Positions 56,626 to 64,000 of a DNA stretch of 64,000 nucleotides are shown here, in pieces; the stretch's first letter is position 1, and every line of letters starts with the position of its first letter. The notes below the pieces were generated by a model. The model did not search any database and was not told the origin of the DNA. It saw only the letters and a program-made list of their open reading frames with translations. Origin of the DNA: Roseiarcus sp963813195 (GTDB lineage: Bacteria > Pseudomonadota > Alphaproteobacteria > Rhizobiales > Beijerinckiaceae); the NCBI GenBank assembly GCA_963813195.1, contig CAWEYC010000041.1, forward strand, positions 62,001-126,000, written 5' to 3'. The position numbers and the translations under genes are program-made.

Positions 56626-56859
56626 TTACTGCGGCGTCGCCTTGCGCTTGCCGCCCGCCGAACCCGGCGCGTGCAGGTGCGTCTCGATGTAATTGGCCGC
56701 TTGCCAATAAAGGCGGCTGTTCGCCTGGGAGCCGAGTTGCAGCGCGATGTCCGCCAGGTGCAACGCCTCTTCGCTAGCGCCGGCGCCGTGGCGTACGATC
56801 AGATCGATCGCGACGGCCCGGACTTCGTCCGAAGAGGGTCTCGACCAAGGCAGTTTCAC
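56626..56859 (-). CDS. Small conserved hypothetical protein
   Basis: A 77-residue protein starting at GTG 56859 with GGAGGGGCTTC just upstream. It is helical (DEVRAVAIDLIVRHGAGASE, EALHLADIALQLGSQANSR) with a basic tail. It is 173 bp upstream of the helicase gene on the same strand. Unknown function; no membrane or export signal. Confidence 0.65.
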   Translation of the reverse strand: MKLPWSRPSSDEVRAVAIDLIVRHGAGASEEALHLADIALQLGSQANSRLYWQAANYIETHLHAPGSAGGKRKATPQ

Positions 56860-57252
56860 GAAGCCCCTCCGCTCGCTCCCCAAAATCGATCTTGCGTCTC
56901 CACCGTTTTGGCGCATCCGACCCTCCGGCGACCCGAGCGGGAGCCGCCGCCTGGAAAGGATCGATGCGACGGGGTGAGCCCCAGGCGCGCCTGGGGCTCG
57001 GTACGCTTTTACACTTACGCTTGACCTAGGGACACGCGCGCTCAGAGCATCGTTCAACAAGAGAGGCCCGTCCATCCCACCTTTTGGTCTACCGGCTAAC
57101 ACTAATGGGTGAGGCCAACCTCGTCCGGACCCCGGCGCCCGCCGCATCGCGGCAGAATTCTCACGCTCCAGCGGCCTCCCCACTCGCAAAATGGGCGAAA
57201 TGCCATTATAGCCGCGTGCGCGAGGCCCAACCCGCCTCACACAGGAGCCTTC
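56860..57252. other. 393-bp divergent intergenic region
   Basis: Lies between the small GTG-started gene and the PpiC gene. No gene is visible. Near 57000-57040 it is locally AT-richer (TACGCTTTTACACTTACG), probably promoter DNA. No strong repeats were found. Confidence 0.4.
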
Positions 57253-58152
57253 ATGAAAGCCATTCTGCAACCCCCGGCTCGCCGGTTCGCATTTTCCGCC
57301 GCCTCCGCCCTGGGCGCGGTTCTGCTGCTGGCGGGGATCGCACACGCGGAGCCGAAGGTCCTCGCCAAGGTGGACGGCGTTCCGATCACCGAGGACGACG
57401 TGAACGACGCGCTCCTCGACATTGGGCCCGGCCTTCCCCAGAAGCTCGAAGGCCCGGAGCGCCAAAAGTACGTGCTCGACTACCTCATTGACCTGAAGCT
57501 CGTCGCCAAAAAGGCAGAGGCCGACAAGCTCGACCAGGGCTCCGATTTCGCCCGCCGCCTCGCCTACTATCACGACAAGCTGGCGATGGAGTCCCTGCTC
57601 GGCGAGGTCGCCAAGTCGGCCACCACGGACGAAGCGGAGCACAAGGCCTACGACGAAGCGGCCAAGGCGCAGCCGCCGGTCGAGGAGATCCACGCCCGCC
57701 ATATCCTGCTGCCGACCGAAGACGCGGCCAAGGCGGCGCTCGCGCGCATCAAGAAGGGCGAGGACTTCGCCAAGGTCGCGACCGAATTGTCGAAGGACCC
57801 CGCCGGCGACGGCGGCGATCTCGGCTGGTTCACCAAGGACCGCATGGTCCCCGAATTCGCCGACGCCGCCTTCAAGCTCCAGCCCGGCCAGGTGTCGGAG
57901 CCGGTGAAGAGCCAGTTCGGCTGGCACATCATCAAGGTCGAAGGGCGACGCATGAAGACCTTCCCGCCCTTCGATCAGGTCAAGGATCAGGCAGCCCACT
58001 ACGTCGCTCAGAAAGCGCAGAGCGACCTGATCGCCTCACTGCACCAGGGCGCGAAGATCGAGCGCATGGACGAGGATCAGAAGCCCGCCGCCGCGCCGAC
58101 ACCGGCGCCGACGCCCGCGCCGACCGGCGACGCCAAGCCCAAGACGCCCTGA
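57253..58152 (+). CDS. Periplasmic parvulin-type peptidyl-prolyl isomerase
   Basis: A 299-residue PpiC/SurA-like protein. The signal peptide FSAASALGAVLLLAGIAHAE is followed by a helical chaperone part (residues about 30-140) and a parvulin domain: EIHARHILLPTEDAAKAALA, GGDLGWFTKDRMVPEFADAA and QFGWHIIKVEGRR. A Pro/Ala-rich tail (PAAAPTPAPTPAPTG) ends it. ATG 57253 follows ACAGGAG. It helps fold outer-membrane or exported proteins. Upstream of argJ, as commonly in Rhizobiales. Confidence 0.9.
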   Translation: MKAILQPPARRFAFSAASALGAVLLLAGIAHAEPKVLAKVDGVPITEDDVNDALLDIGPGLPQKLEGPERQKYVLDYLIDLKLVAKKAEADKLDQGSDFARRLAYYHDKLAMESLLGEVAKSATTDEAEHKAYDEAAKAQPPVEEIHARHILLPTEDAAKAALARIKKGEDFAKVATELSKDPAGDGGDLGWFTKDRMVPEFADAAFKLQPGQVSEPVKSQFGWHIIKVEGRRMKTFPPFDQVKDQAAHYVAQKAQSDLIASLHQGAKIERMDEDQKPAAAPTPAPTPAPTGDAKPKTP

Positions 58153-58261
58153 TCAAAACCGGTACGACGGCCGGAAACGGCGACGCTCAGAGCGTGATCG
58201 ACGAAGCCTTCGGGCTTTTCGCCGGTCACGCTCCTTCTTTCTCCACGAGGACCTTCGCCCG

Positions 58262-59509
58262 ATGGCCGCCGCAGCCCCGCTCTCTCCGCTTGCGCCCAAA
58301 AAGTATCCCGCCCTGCCCGAGATCGAGGGCGTTCGCTTCGCGACGATCGCGGCGGGCGTGCGCTACGCTGGCCGCACGGACGTGATGCTCGCGCTGTTCG
58401 ATCGGCCGGCGCAGGTCGCCGGCGTCTTCACGCGCTCGAAGTGCCCATCGGCCCCCGTCGACTGGTGCCGCGCCAATCTTGAGAAGGGCGAGGCGCGCGC
58501 GCTGATCGTCAATTCGGGCAACGCCAACGCTTTCACCGGCGCTGTCGGCGCCAAAGCTGCGGCGAACGTCGCCCATGCGGCGAGCAAGGCGACCGGCGCG
58601 GCGCCGCATGAAATCTACATGGCCTCGACCGGCGTGATCGGCGAGCCGCTCGACGCCGGCAAGATCATCGACGCGTTCGACGCGCTGACCGACGCCGCGC
58701 GGCCTGACGGGCTGATGGACGCCGCCAAGGCGATCATGACGACCGACACTTTCCCCAAGGTCGCGACGGCGCGCGTAAAGCTTGGCGAGACGGAAGTGAC
58801 CCTCAACGGCATCGCCAAGGGCGCCGGCATGATCGCGCCGGACATGGCGACGATGCTGTCGTTCGTCTTCACTGACGCGCCGATCGCCGCCGCCCCGCTG
58901 CAGGCGCTGCTGAGCAAGTCGGTCAACCGTTCGTTCAACGCCATCACCGTCGACAGCGACACCTCGACCTCCGACACGTTGCTGCTGTTCGCGACCGGCG
59001 CCGCCGCCGCGCGTGGCGCGCCCGAGATCGACGATGCCGCCGACCCGCGCCTCGCCGCCTTCCGCCGCGCGCTCGACAAGCTGCTGCTCGACCTCGCTCA
59101 GCAGGTGGTGCGCGACGGCGAGGGCGCGCGCAAGTTCATCGAAGTCCGCGTCGCCGGCGCCGCCTCGCGAAAGGCCGCCAAGCGCATCGCGATGTCGATC
59201 GCCAATTCCCCGCTGGTCAAGACGGCGGTCGCGGGCGAAGACGCCAACTGGGGCCGCGTCGTGATGGCGGTCGGCAAGGCGGGCGAGAAGGCCGAACGCG
59301 ACAAGCTCGACATTTTCTTCGGCGACATCCGCGTCGCACACGCGGGCCTGCGCGACCCCGACTACGACGAGGCGGCGGCGTCCGCCTACATGAAGCGGCA
59401 GAAGATCGTCATCAGCGCCCATCTCGGCGTCGGGACCGCCACCGCCAAGGTGTGGACCTGCGACCTGACGAAAGAATACGTCGCGATCAACGGCGACTAC
59501 CGGTCGTGA
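58262..59509 (+). CDS. argJ: ArgJ, bifunctional ornithine acetyltransferase / N-acetylglutamate synthase
   Basis: A 415-residue enzyme of arginine biosynthesis. The self-cleavage site is ATMLSF with Thr near residue 197, preceded by GIAKGAGMIAPDM; other landmarks are NSGNANAFTG, MASTGVIGEPL and VAGEDANWGRVVMAVGKAGE. It transfers acetyl from N-acetylornithine to glutamate. Its stop overlaps the GTG of the following mutT gene. Pieces similar to its 59089-59162 segment recur further right in the small-gene array. Confidence 0.95.
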   Translation: MAAAAPLSPLAPKKYPALPEIEGVRFATIAAGVRYAGRTDVMLALFDRPAQVAGVFTRSKCPSAPVDWCRANLEKGEARALIVNSGNANAFTGAVGAKAAANVAHAASKATGAAPHEIYMASTGVIGEPLDAGKIIDAFDALTDAARPDGLMDAAKAIMTTDTFPKVATARVKLGETEVTLNGIAKGAGMIAPDMATMLSFVFTDAPIAAAPLQALLSKSVNRSFNAITVDSDTSTSDTLLLFATGAAAARGAPEIDDAADPRLAAFRRALDKLLLDLAQQVVRDGEGARKFIEVRVAGAASRKAAKRIAMSIANSPLVKTAVAGEDANWGRVVMAVGKAGEKAERDKLDIFFGDIRVAHAGLRDPDYDEAAASAYMKRQKIVISAHLGVGTATAKVWTCDLTKEYVAINGDYRS

Positions 59510-59907
59510 GACTGCTGCTGGTCGTCGCCGCGGCGCTGGTCGACGCCGACGATCGGGTGCTGATCGCGCAGCGCCCCGAGGGCAAAGCGCTCGCGGGCCT
59601 GTGGGAGTTTCCGGGCGGCAAGCTCGACCCGGACGAGCGGCCGGAAGAGGCGCTGATCCGCGAGTTGCGCGAGGAACTCGGCATCGCCGTCAAGCCGGCC
59701 TGCCTTGCGCCGCTGACCTTCGCCAGCCACGCCTACGACGACTTCCACCTGCTGATGCCGCTCTATGTCTGCCGGCGCTGGGAAGGCTTCGTGCAGCCGC
59801 GCGAAGGACAGGCGCTCAAATGGGTGCGCGCGAAGGAGTTGCGCGATTACCCCATGCCCCCGGCCGACGCGCCGCTGATCCCGCACCTGATCGACCTGCT
59901 GGGCTGA
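59506..59907 (+). CDS. mutT: MutT-type Nudix hydrolase (8-oxo-dGTP diphosphatase)
   Basis: A 133-residue Nudix protein with the box GGKLDPDERPEEALIRELRE, ELGI at about residues 37-60, the MutT start LVDADDRVLIAQRPEGKALA and FHLLMPLYVCRRWEG. It cleans oxidised dGTP from the nucleotide pool. GTG 59506 overlaps the argJ stop (GTGA), giving coupled translation. Degenerate copies of its 3' end (positions about 59780-59907) occur at 61231-61367 and 62160-62263. Confidence 0.92.
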   Translation: MRLLLVVAAALVDADDRVLIAQRPEGKALAGLWEFPGGKLDPDERPEEALIRELREELGIAVKPACLAPLTFASHAYDDFHLLMPLYVCRRWEGFVQPREGQALKWVRAKELRDYPMPPADAPLIPHLIDLLG

Positions 59908-59997
59908 GGTCTGCCCTCGCGCGGCCGTCGGCGTCGATCGCCGATTGCTTGTCCGGCGCCGACATCGTCCGATCGCAGTCACCTTATTTTTTGTAAA

Positions 59998-60026
59998 TTG
60001 TCATATAACCGTCATAATAGTGTCAT
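59998..60026 (+). promoter_or_regulatory. Pho-box-like triple direct repeat
   Basis: Three heptamers with 11-bp periodicity: TTGTCAT (59998-60004), CCGTCAT (60009-60015) and GTGTCAT (60020-60026), separated by ATAA and AATA. This fits the PhoB consensus CTGTCAT-N4-CTGTCAT. It sits in strikingly AT-rich DNA about 190 bp before the first small exported gene. A weak -10-like ATATGT follows at about 60034. Confidence 0.6.
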
Positions 60027-60215
60027 GTGATCGATATGTCGGCGGAGATCATCGGGGCGTGTAGCGCTCCGGATGGGCCGGCAGCTCCATGCAATTGCTG
60101 GCGGCCCCGGTCGCGGCGGACAGCAACGCCGCAGAACTTGATTCGCCTCGGAAGGGGCTGGCCTCCGCCCCGAGTCCCTCCTCGCGAGTCGCGGCCACGT
60201 CGCCTGGAGGCGATC

Positions 60216-60467
60216 ATGAAACGCACCTACATCGCTATATGCGCCTTGATGTCACTTTACGGAGCGGCCATGGCTCAAGGCTGGCCCCCTTACCCTGTGA
60301 GCCGACAGGGGATCGCATGGGCCGACGAGGCGTCGCCCTCGCTCTATCCCGCCGACCGTTACGTCCGAAATGCAAACAATTGCGGGCCGGAATTGGTCCG
60401 GGCGGTCTGGGGCCGGTACGGCGAGCTTCTCGGCTACGCCTGCTACCGCAACCCGAACGGAAGCTGA
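60216..60467 (+). CDS. Small exported Cys-X19-Cys protein, paralogue 1
   Basis: An 83-residue protein with signal peptide (IAICALMSLYGAAMAQ, cleavage after AMA) and mature motif LYPADRYVRNANNCG, RAVWG, LLGYACYRNPNGS. The two cysteines are separated by 19 residues as in the other four copies. ATG 60216 follows CTGGAGGCGATC. First member of a tandem family in this window; family unknown to me. Probably periplasmic or secreted, with one disulfide. A Pho-box-like site lies upstream. Confidence 0.8.
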   Translation: MKRTYIAICALMSLYGAAMAQGWPPYPVSRQGIAWADEASPSLYPADRYVRNANNCGPELVRAVWGRYGELLGYACYRNPNGS

Positions 60468-60671
60468 CCGCGCGTCGGTCGATTGGTCGAAACGCGACCT
60501 GAGGCCGCCGCGGTGCGCCTTCGCTGGCGGCGATGTCGGGGGATGACCGACGGTCTCGAGATTGCTGCGCTCCGTCCGCCCGAATCTGGCCCCGCGCATG
60601 TCGCCGGTTGGCATGCGCGGCAAGCGGTTGCTTATGCACGACTTGCGGCGAATATCGTCGAGTGACGAGGT

Positions 60672-61142
60672 CTATTTGGGTGAAAAGGATTCATCGCTGA
60701 ACGGCGATGTCTCCAGCGGGGACAGCCTCGGCACTCTAATCGTTATGAAGCCAAGCCCGGCGGCTTCATGACAGGTGTTGCACGCCGCCGTAAGCCGACT
60801 ATAGGCTTTCACGAACCCGGCGCTGTCCTTCGCCCCGATCGCCCGCTCAACCTCGTCCGTCGGGGTCATCATCATCGTCATGTCAGCCTTGGGAAGGTTT
60901 GGATATAGCCTCCTCGCATCCCGAATCGTCGCTCTGATTTGGATCACTTCATAGTTTGCCAGTCCCCAGTTCCCCACTTCGCCCGCATACCATAACTTGA
61001 AGTGTCTCAACTGAGTGGCGACCATGATGTCGGCGAGGCTCGGTTGGTATGGTTGTTGCAATGCTTCCGGCTGTTGCTCCGCAGCCAAAACCGGAAAGGA
61101 TAGTCCCGTCGCCAGGACGAAAACGACCATGTGATGCTTCAT
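60672..61142 (-). CDS. Exported c-type cytochrome-like protein
   Basis: A 156-residue protein with leader (MVVFVLATGLSFPVLAAE) and one heme-binding motif CNTCH near residue 129 (RLTAACNTCHEAAGLGFITI). The middle part (QLRHFKLWYAGEVGNWGLAN) is helical with aromatic residues. A distal Met is plausible in the helical N-part but was not assigned. It lies opposite to the tandem array between copies 1 and 2. Role in electron transfer unknown. Confidence 0.8.
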   Translation of the reverse strand: MKHHMVVFVLATGLSFPVLAAEQQPEALQQPYQPSLADIMVATQLRHFKLWYAGEVGNWGLANYEVIQIRATIRDARRLYPNLPKADMTMMMTPTDEVERAIGAKDSAGFVKAYSRLTAACNTCHEAAGLGFITIRVPRLSPLETSPFSDESFSPK

Positions 61143-61230
61143 TTCGGTTGCTCGCTCTTCCAGAATAATCTGGCGCCAACGATACCGCCCAAAATGCATT
61201 CTCGGAAAGCACTTCATTGGTTGTCATGCG

Positions 61231-61367
61231 GCCGGAGCGCTGGGAAGGCTCGTGCGGCCGCGCAAAGGACCGGCGCCCACATGGGTGAGCGCGAAGGACT
61301 TGCGCGACTATCCTATGCCCCGACCGACGCGCCGCGGATCCCGCACTTGATCGATCTGCTGGCCTGA
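61231..61367 (+). pseudogene. Degenerate copy of the mutT 3' end
   Basis: The stretch begins with GCGCTGGGAAGGCTCGTG and ends ATCCCGCACTTGATCGATCT with CTGGCCTGA, closely following mutT 59780-59907, including the terminal peptide IPHLIDLL. Frame changes prevent expression. It precedes paralogue 2 as mutT precedes paralogue 1, so it is a scar of segmental duplication. Confidence 0.8.
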
Positions 61368-61498
61368 GCGCCTCAACCGCGCCGTTGCGCCCAGCGGCCG
61401 GCGAACCACGATTCCCAAGACCGCGCGGCGAGTTGCTCGGATCGGCGGCGTGGGGCGCCGGCTCGTGCTTCGCTTTGCCGCACTTAAATTTATATTAG

Positions 61499-61527
61499 TT
61501 GTTACAAAACCGTCATGGTCATATCAT
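61499..61527 (+). promoter_or_regulatory. Degenerate Pho-box-like repeat
   Basis: TTGTTAC (61499-61505), CCGTCAT (61510-61516) and ATATCAT (61521-61527) keep the 11-bp spacing seen at 59998-60026 within AT-rich DNA (TTAAATTTATATTAGTTG just before). It lies about 220 bp before paralogue 2. Two of three heptamers are imperfect, so binding is uncertain. Confidence 0.4.
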
Positions 61528-61750
61528 CGCACAGCCAATTATCGGTTGTCATCGGGTGTAACTCACACACGATCGTATTTATAGTAATTTCTGTACGGAC
61601 GCACCAAGCCTCCGTATTTTAAGTCACGTGGCGGTACGCTCATTTATAGTAATATACACTAGACGATCGCGATCGATTTACTGGTGTCGCTCTTGGGGCC
61701 TGCCCCGAGCCGCTCGTAAGCTAGTCGAATGAAGTCGTCAGGAGGCAATT

Positions 61751-61996
61751 ATGAGACGAATGTGTATCGCAGGATTTGCCGTGCTTTCGGTGTCTTCAGC
61801 GGCCTTGGCCCAAAGCGCATTCAATCCGATCAGCCACCGGGAGATCGAACGCGCCGCCGCCGCGTCGATGTCCCTCTACCCCGCCGACCATTACGTGCGG
61901 CACGCCAACAATTGCGGACCCGACATGGCGCGGGCCGTCTGGGGACCGAACGGAGCTCTTCTCGGCTACGCCTGCTACATGAACTCAAACGGCTGA
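61751..61996 (+). CDS. Small exported Cys-X19-Cys protein, paralogue 2
   Basis: An 81-residue protein. Leader IAGFAVLSVSSAALAQ; mature part with SLYPADHYVRHANNCG, RAVWGPNGALLGYACYMNSN. ATG 61751 follows AGGAGGCAATT. Nearly identical to paralogue 4 (both carry REIERAAA- or GEIERAAA-type starts of the mature part), suggesting a recent duplication or gene conversion. Function unknown; probably periplasmic or secreted. Confidence 0.8.
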   Translation: MRRMCIAGFAVLSVSSAALAQSAFNPISHREIERAAAASMSLYPADHYVRHANNCGPDMARAVWGPNGALLGYACYMNSNG

Positions 61997-62065
61997 ACCC
62001 GCCACAGGCGTCGAGGACGGCGGCCCGGCTTGGCCGCCTTCCCCCGCGCACTCGGCGAGGTCCCT

Positions 62066-62263
62066 CTCGACCTCGCACCAGGCGGCGCGGGAGGGCGAGG
62101 GCGCTGGCAAATTCATCGACGCCGCGGCCCGGCGCCGCTCATCTGCGCCAGTCCGGCCCACGACGCCGCGCGAAGGACAGCGCCCGCAAAGGATCTGCGC
62201 GACGATCCCATGTCCCGGCGGGACGCGCCGCCGATCTCGCCTCCGACCGATCTCCTGGACTGA
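62066..62263 (+). pseudogene. Degenerate argJ and mutT fragments
   Basis: Positions 62066-62135 follow argJ 59089-59162 (CTCGACCTCGC, GGCGAGGGCGC, AAATTCATCGA). Positions 62160-62263 follow the mutT 3' end (GCCGCGCGAAGGACAG, CTGCGCGA, ATCCCATG, ending CTCCTGGACTGA). Order and orientation are those of the parental argJ-mutT pair but with a large internal loss, so this is a collapsed copy preceding paralogue 3. Confidence 0.7.
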
Positions 62264-62364
62264 ACATTTCGGCCGCGCGTTGCGCGAAGCGAACGATCGA
62301 GCGCCTAATTTCTTGGCGATGCCGGCTCCTCTGCTTCGTTTTGTCGCACTTAATTTTATATTAG

Positions 62365-62382
62365 TTGTTATATTACTGTCGC
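62365..62382 (+). promoter_or_regulatory. Degenerate Pho-box-like pair
   Basis: TTGTTAT (62365-62371), ATTA, CTGTCGC (62376-62382) in AT-rich DNA that is clearly paralogous to the region before paralogue 2 (shared TATATTAGTTGTTA and CGGTTGTCA). It is a weak match to PhoB sites, about 320 bp before paralogue 3. Confidence 0.35.
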
Positions 62383-62703
62383 AGTCGCATATTGGCGTCA
62401 CCAAAGATCGGTTGTCACCGACGCGAATTCGAACGCGATCATCGTCGAATAACTTCTATACGGACGCCTTGACCTCCGTATTGAAATTTTCCGACGCCAC
62501 GAGCGCTCGACATCAAACGGCGACAACTCGATTTATTGGCAAACATCTTGGAGCTTGCTTCGAGACTGTCGACGACTGCTGGCAAGGAGGCGTTGGCTTT
62601 CGCGCGGCATCGCAACACCGCTTCGTCTGGATCCGCATGGGAAGCACCCGACCTCGGCCAGAGGCCGCCCCAGCGTGTCGAACAAAGCCATCAGGAGGCA
62701 ATT

Positions 62704-62943
62704 ATGAGCCGTATGTTTATCGCTGTGTTGGCCCTGCTGTCGGTTTCTTCGGCGGCCTTCGCCCAAAGCGCCCCGACCCTCCGCCAGGAGATCGCGGACG
62801 CGGCCGCCAGGTCAATGTCGCTGCATCCCGCCGACAACTACGTCCGAAACGCGAACAGATGCGGCATGGAATTGTCGCGCGCGGTCTGGGGACAGAATGG
62901 AACCCTTCTCGGCTACGCCTGCTACCGCAACTCGAACGGCTGA
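62704..62943 (+). CDS. Small exported Cys-X19-Cys protein, paralogue 3
   Basis: A 79-residue protein. Leader FIAVLALLSVSSAAFAQ; mature part SLHPADNYVRNANRCG, SRAVWGQNGTLLGYACYRNS. It differs from the others by HP for YP and R for the second N before Cys. ATG 62704 follows AGGAGGCAATT, the same leader sequence as paralogue 2. Function unknown. Confidence 0.78.
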   Translation: MSRMFIAVLALLSVSSAAFAQSAPTLRQEIADAAARSMSLHPADNYVRNANRCGMELSRAVWGQNGTLLGYACYRNSNG

Positions 62944-63015
62944 ACGCTGCCATAAGCGTCGAGGAAGGCGGCCCACGCTCGGCCGCCCTCCCCGCCGTCG
63001 CCCGGCAGATGGCGT

Positions 63016-63091
63016 AAGGGCGGTCGCAAATTTATCGCGACCCTCATCGCCGCAGGCCGCAGGCGAAGAATGGATGCGCGCCAAAGGATGC
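63016..63091 (+). pseudogene. Faint argJ/mutT fragments before paralogue 4
   Basis: AGGGCGGTCGCAAATTTATC (63016-63035) resembles the argJ fragment at 62094-62118, and AATGGATGCGCGCCAAAGGA (63069-63088) resembles the mutT segment encoding KWVRAKE. Short and degenerate, but in the same order as in the other units. Confidence 0.4.
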
Positions 63092-63184
63092 AACGTCGCT
63101 TTCGCCTGGATTTGCATGGGAAGAGCCGGCCTCCGCCCCGAGGCCGCTTCCCGCGAGTCGCTTCAAAGTTGCCGGGAGGCGAGC

Positions 63185-63439
63185 ATGAATCGTATGTGTA
63201 TCGCTGTATTCGCCGTGATGTCGGTTTCCTCGGCGGCCCTCGCCCAAAGCGCTGTCAATCCTCCGCAGGTCAGTCACGGGGAGATCGAACGCGCCGCCGC
63301 CATGTCGATGTCCCTCTACCCTGCCGACCATTACGTGCGGAACGCCAACAATTGCGGTCCCGAGATGGCGCGGGCGGTCTGGGGACCGAATGGAGCCCTC
63401 CTCGGCTACGCCTGCTATAGCAACCCGAACGGCGGCTGA
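63185..63439 (+). CDS. Small exported Cys-X19-Cys protein, paralogue 4
   Basis: An 84-residue protein. Leader IAVFAVMSVSSAALAQ; mature part GEIERAAAMSMSLYPADHYV, RNANNCG, RAVWGPNGALLGYACYSNPN. Closest to paralogue 2. ATG 63185 follows GGGAGGCGAGC. No AT-rich Pho-box-like region precedes it, so it may be transcribed from an upstream promoter. Function unknown. Confidence 0.8.
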   Translation: MNRMCIAVFAVMSVSSAALAQSAVNPPQVSHGEIERAAAMSMSLYPADHYVRNANNCGPEMARAVWGPNGALLGYACYSNPNGG

Positions 63440-63674
63440 ACGATGCGTCGTAGAAGGCGGCGCCGGTAACAGCCGCCACGATCCGATGCGGCCACTGACC
63501 TTGCCGGCTCGCTGTTTCATCCCGCGATTTTGATCCGGCATCGCCTCGATTTGATTTGAAGCGGCCGGACGGCTTGCGACCATATTCGCTCAGCGAGATC
63601 TCGAACGCGCGCAACCGGGCGCCGCCCCCGCGCGTTCCCCCTGCGAAACGCGCGGATCTCGCGAGGAGGCGATC

Positions 63675-63926
63675 ATGAAGCGCATTTGCATCGGTCTTGT
63701 CGTTCTCATATCGGCGTCCTCTGCGGCCTTGGCCCAAGGCGACGGCGCCCACGCCCGGCCCAGCTTCCGAGACATCGCGCGCTACGACAACGAAGTGTCG
63801 ACGCTCTATCCCATGCGTTACGTGCGCAACGCCAACAATTGCGGTCCCGATTTGTCGCGGGCGGTGTTTGGCCCGAACGGCGTCATCCTGGGCTACGCCT
63901 GCTATAGAAACCCGAACTTCCGCTGA
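63675..63926 (+). CDS. Small exported Cys-X19-Cys protein, paralogue 5
   Basis: An 83-residue protein. Leader CIGLVVLISASSAALAQ; mature part LYPMRYVRNANNCG, SRAVFGPNGVILGYACYRNP. It has Phe for the conserved Trp and a different N-terminal mature segment (ARPSFRDIARYDNEV). ATG 63675 follows GAGGAGGCGATC, like paralogue 1. The array may continue beyond the right edge. Function unknown. Confidence 0.78.
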   Translation: MKRICIGLVVLISASSAALAQGDGAHARPSFRDIARYDNEVSTLYPMRYVRNANNCGPDLSRAVFGPNGVILGYACYRNPNFR

Positions 63927-64000
63927 CGCCCGGCTGCAAGACGCGAGGAGCGACGGTCCGATCGCCGGCGGGCCCGTGTTCGACACTTCGATTTGAATTG

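Noticed and set aside
54740..56692. 650-residue plus-strand frame over the helicase
   Set aside because: Shadow frame; helicase motifs on the minus strand are decisive.
59998..62398. CRISPR-like or origin iterons in the AT-rich islands
   Set aside because: The repeats are 7-mers with 11-bp period and only two or three units per site, fitting a regulator site and not spacer-repeat or iteron arrays.

Overview
The DNA is GC-rich and reads as a chromosomal segment of an alphaproteobacterium, most likely of the Hyphomicrobiales (Rhizobiales). This is inferred from the PpiC - argJ - mutT order, the S4-domain protein overlapping a SUV3-type helicase, DUF2188- and CoxG-type proteins, and the rhizobial style of the ABC, GntR and HyuA/HyuB genes. 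No rRNA operon, complete tRNA or CRISPR array was seen.

Positions 1-30,300 form a catabolic and uptake block for cyclic ureides and related compounds: an MFS transporter (cut by the left edge), a cytosolic hydantoinase/dihydropyrimidinase divergent from a GntR regulator across a perfect 40-bp palindrome, a ribose-type ABC importer (4.4-7.5 kb), an IclR regulator followed by two unfamiliar genes and a complete Liv-type importer (8.4-16.4 kb, with a LivM-LivG fusion), a frameshifted M19 dipeptidase, a cupin, ureidoglycolate lyase, a second ribose-type importer (18.7-22.4 kb), and a divergent carbamoylase-hyuA-hyuB operon (22.6-27.7 kb). The block ends with a 751-residue protein that joins two winged helices and an FCD domain to a polyamine-binding-protein-like domain. 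The likely logic is import of ring compounds, hydantoin ring opening, N-carbamoyl hydrolysis and ureidoglycolate cleavage, under several regulators. The substrates are not known.

Positions 30,500-43,500 are decayed accessory DNA: a broken ArsR/EamA pair, remnants of tyrosine recombinases, RecD2-like helicase (also at 3.8 kb) and TrbI/VirB10, IS630 and IS256 fragments, and a disrupted NTF2-like gene. Intact genes among them are DUF1275, an SDR with a divergent LysR, and a second LysR with a secreted esterase. The 3' half of a tRNA-Gly(TCC) at 43,416-43,465, next to a ruined integrase gene, probably marks the right attachment site of an old island.

Positions 43,600-59,900 look like core genome: small exported proteins, a sulfotransferase fused to repeats, a flavin monooxygenase, CoxG, an adenylate cyclase, a large GH38 alpha-mannosidase, the helicase/S4 pair, PpiC, ArgJ and a MutT Nudix protein.

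Positions 59,990-63,926 hold the most distinctive structure: five paralogous exported proteins of 79-84 residues with an invariant Cys-X19-Cys C-terminal motif. They are separated by degenerate pieces of argJ and mutT, the scars of repeated segmental duplication, and three of them are preceded by AT-rich DNA with Pho-box-like 11-bp-spaced repeats. One c-type cytochrome gene sits inside the array on the other strand.
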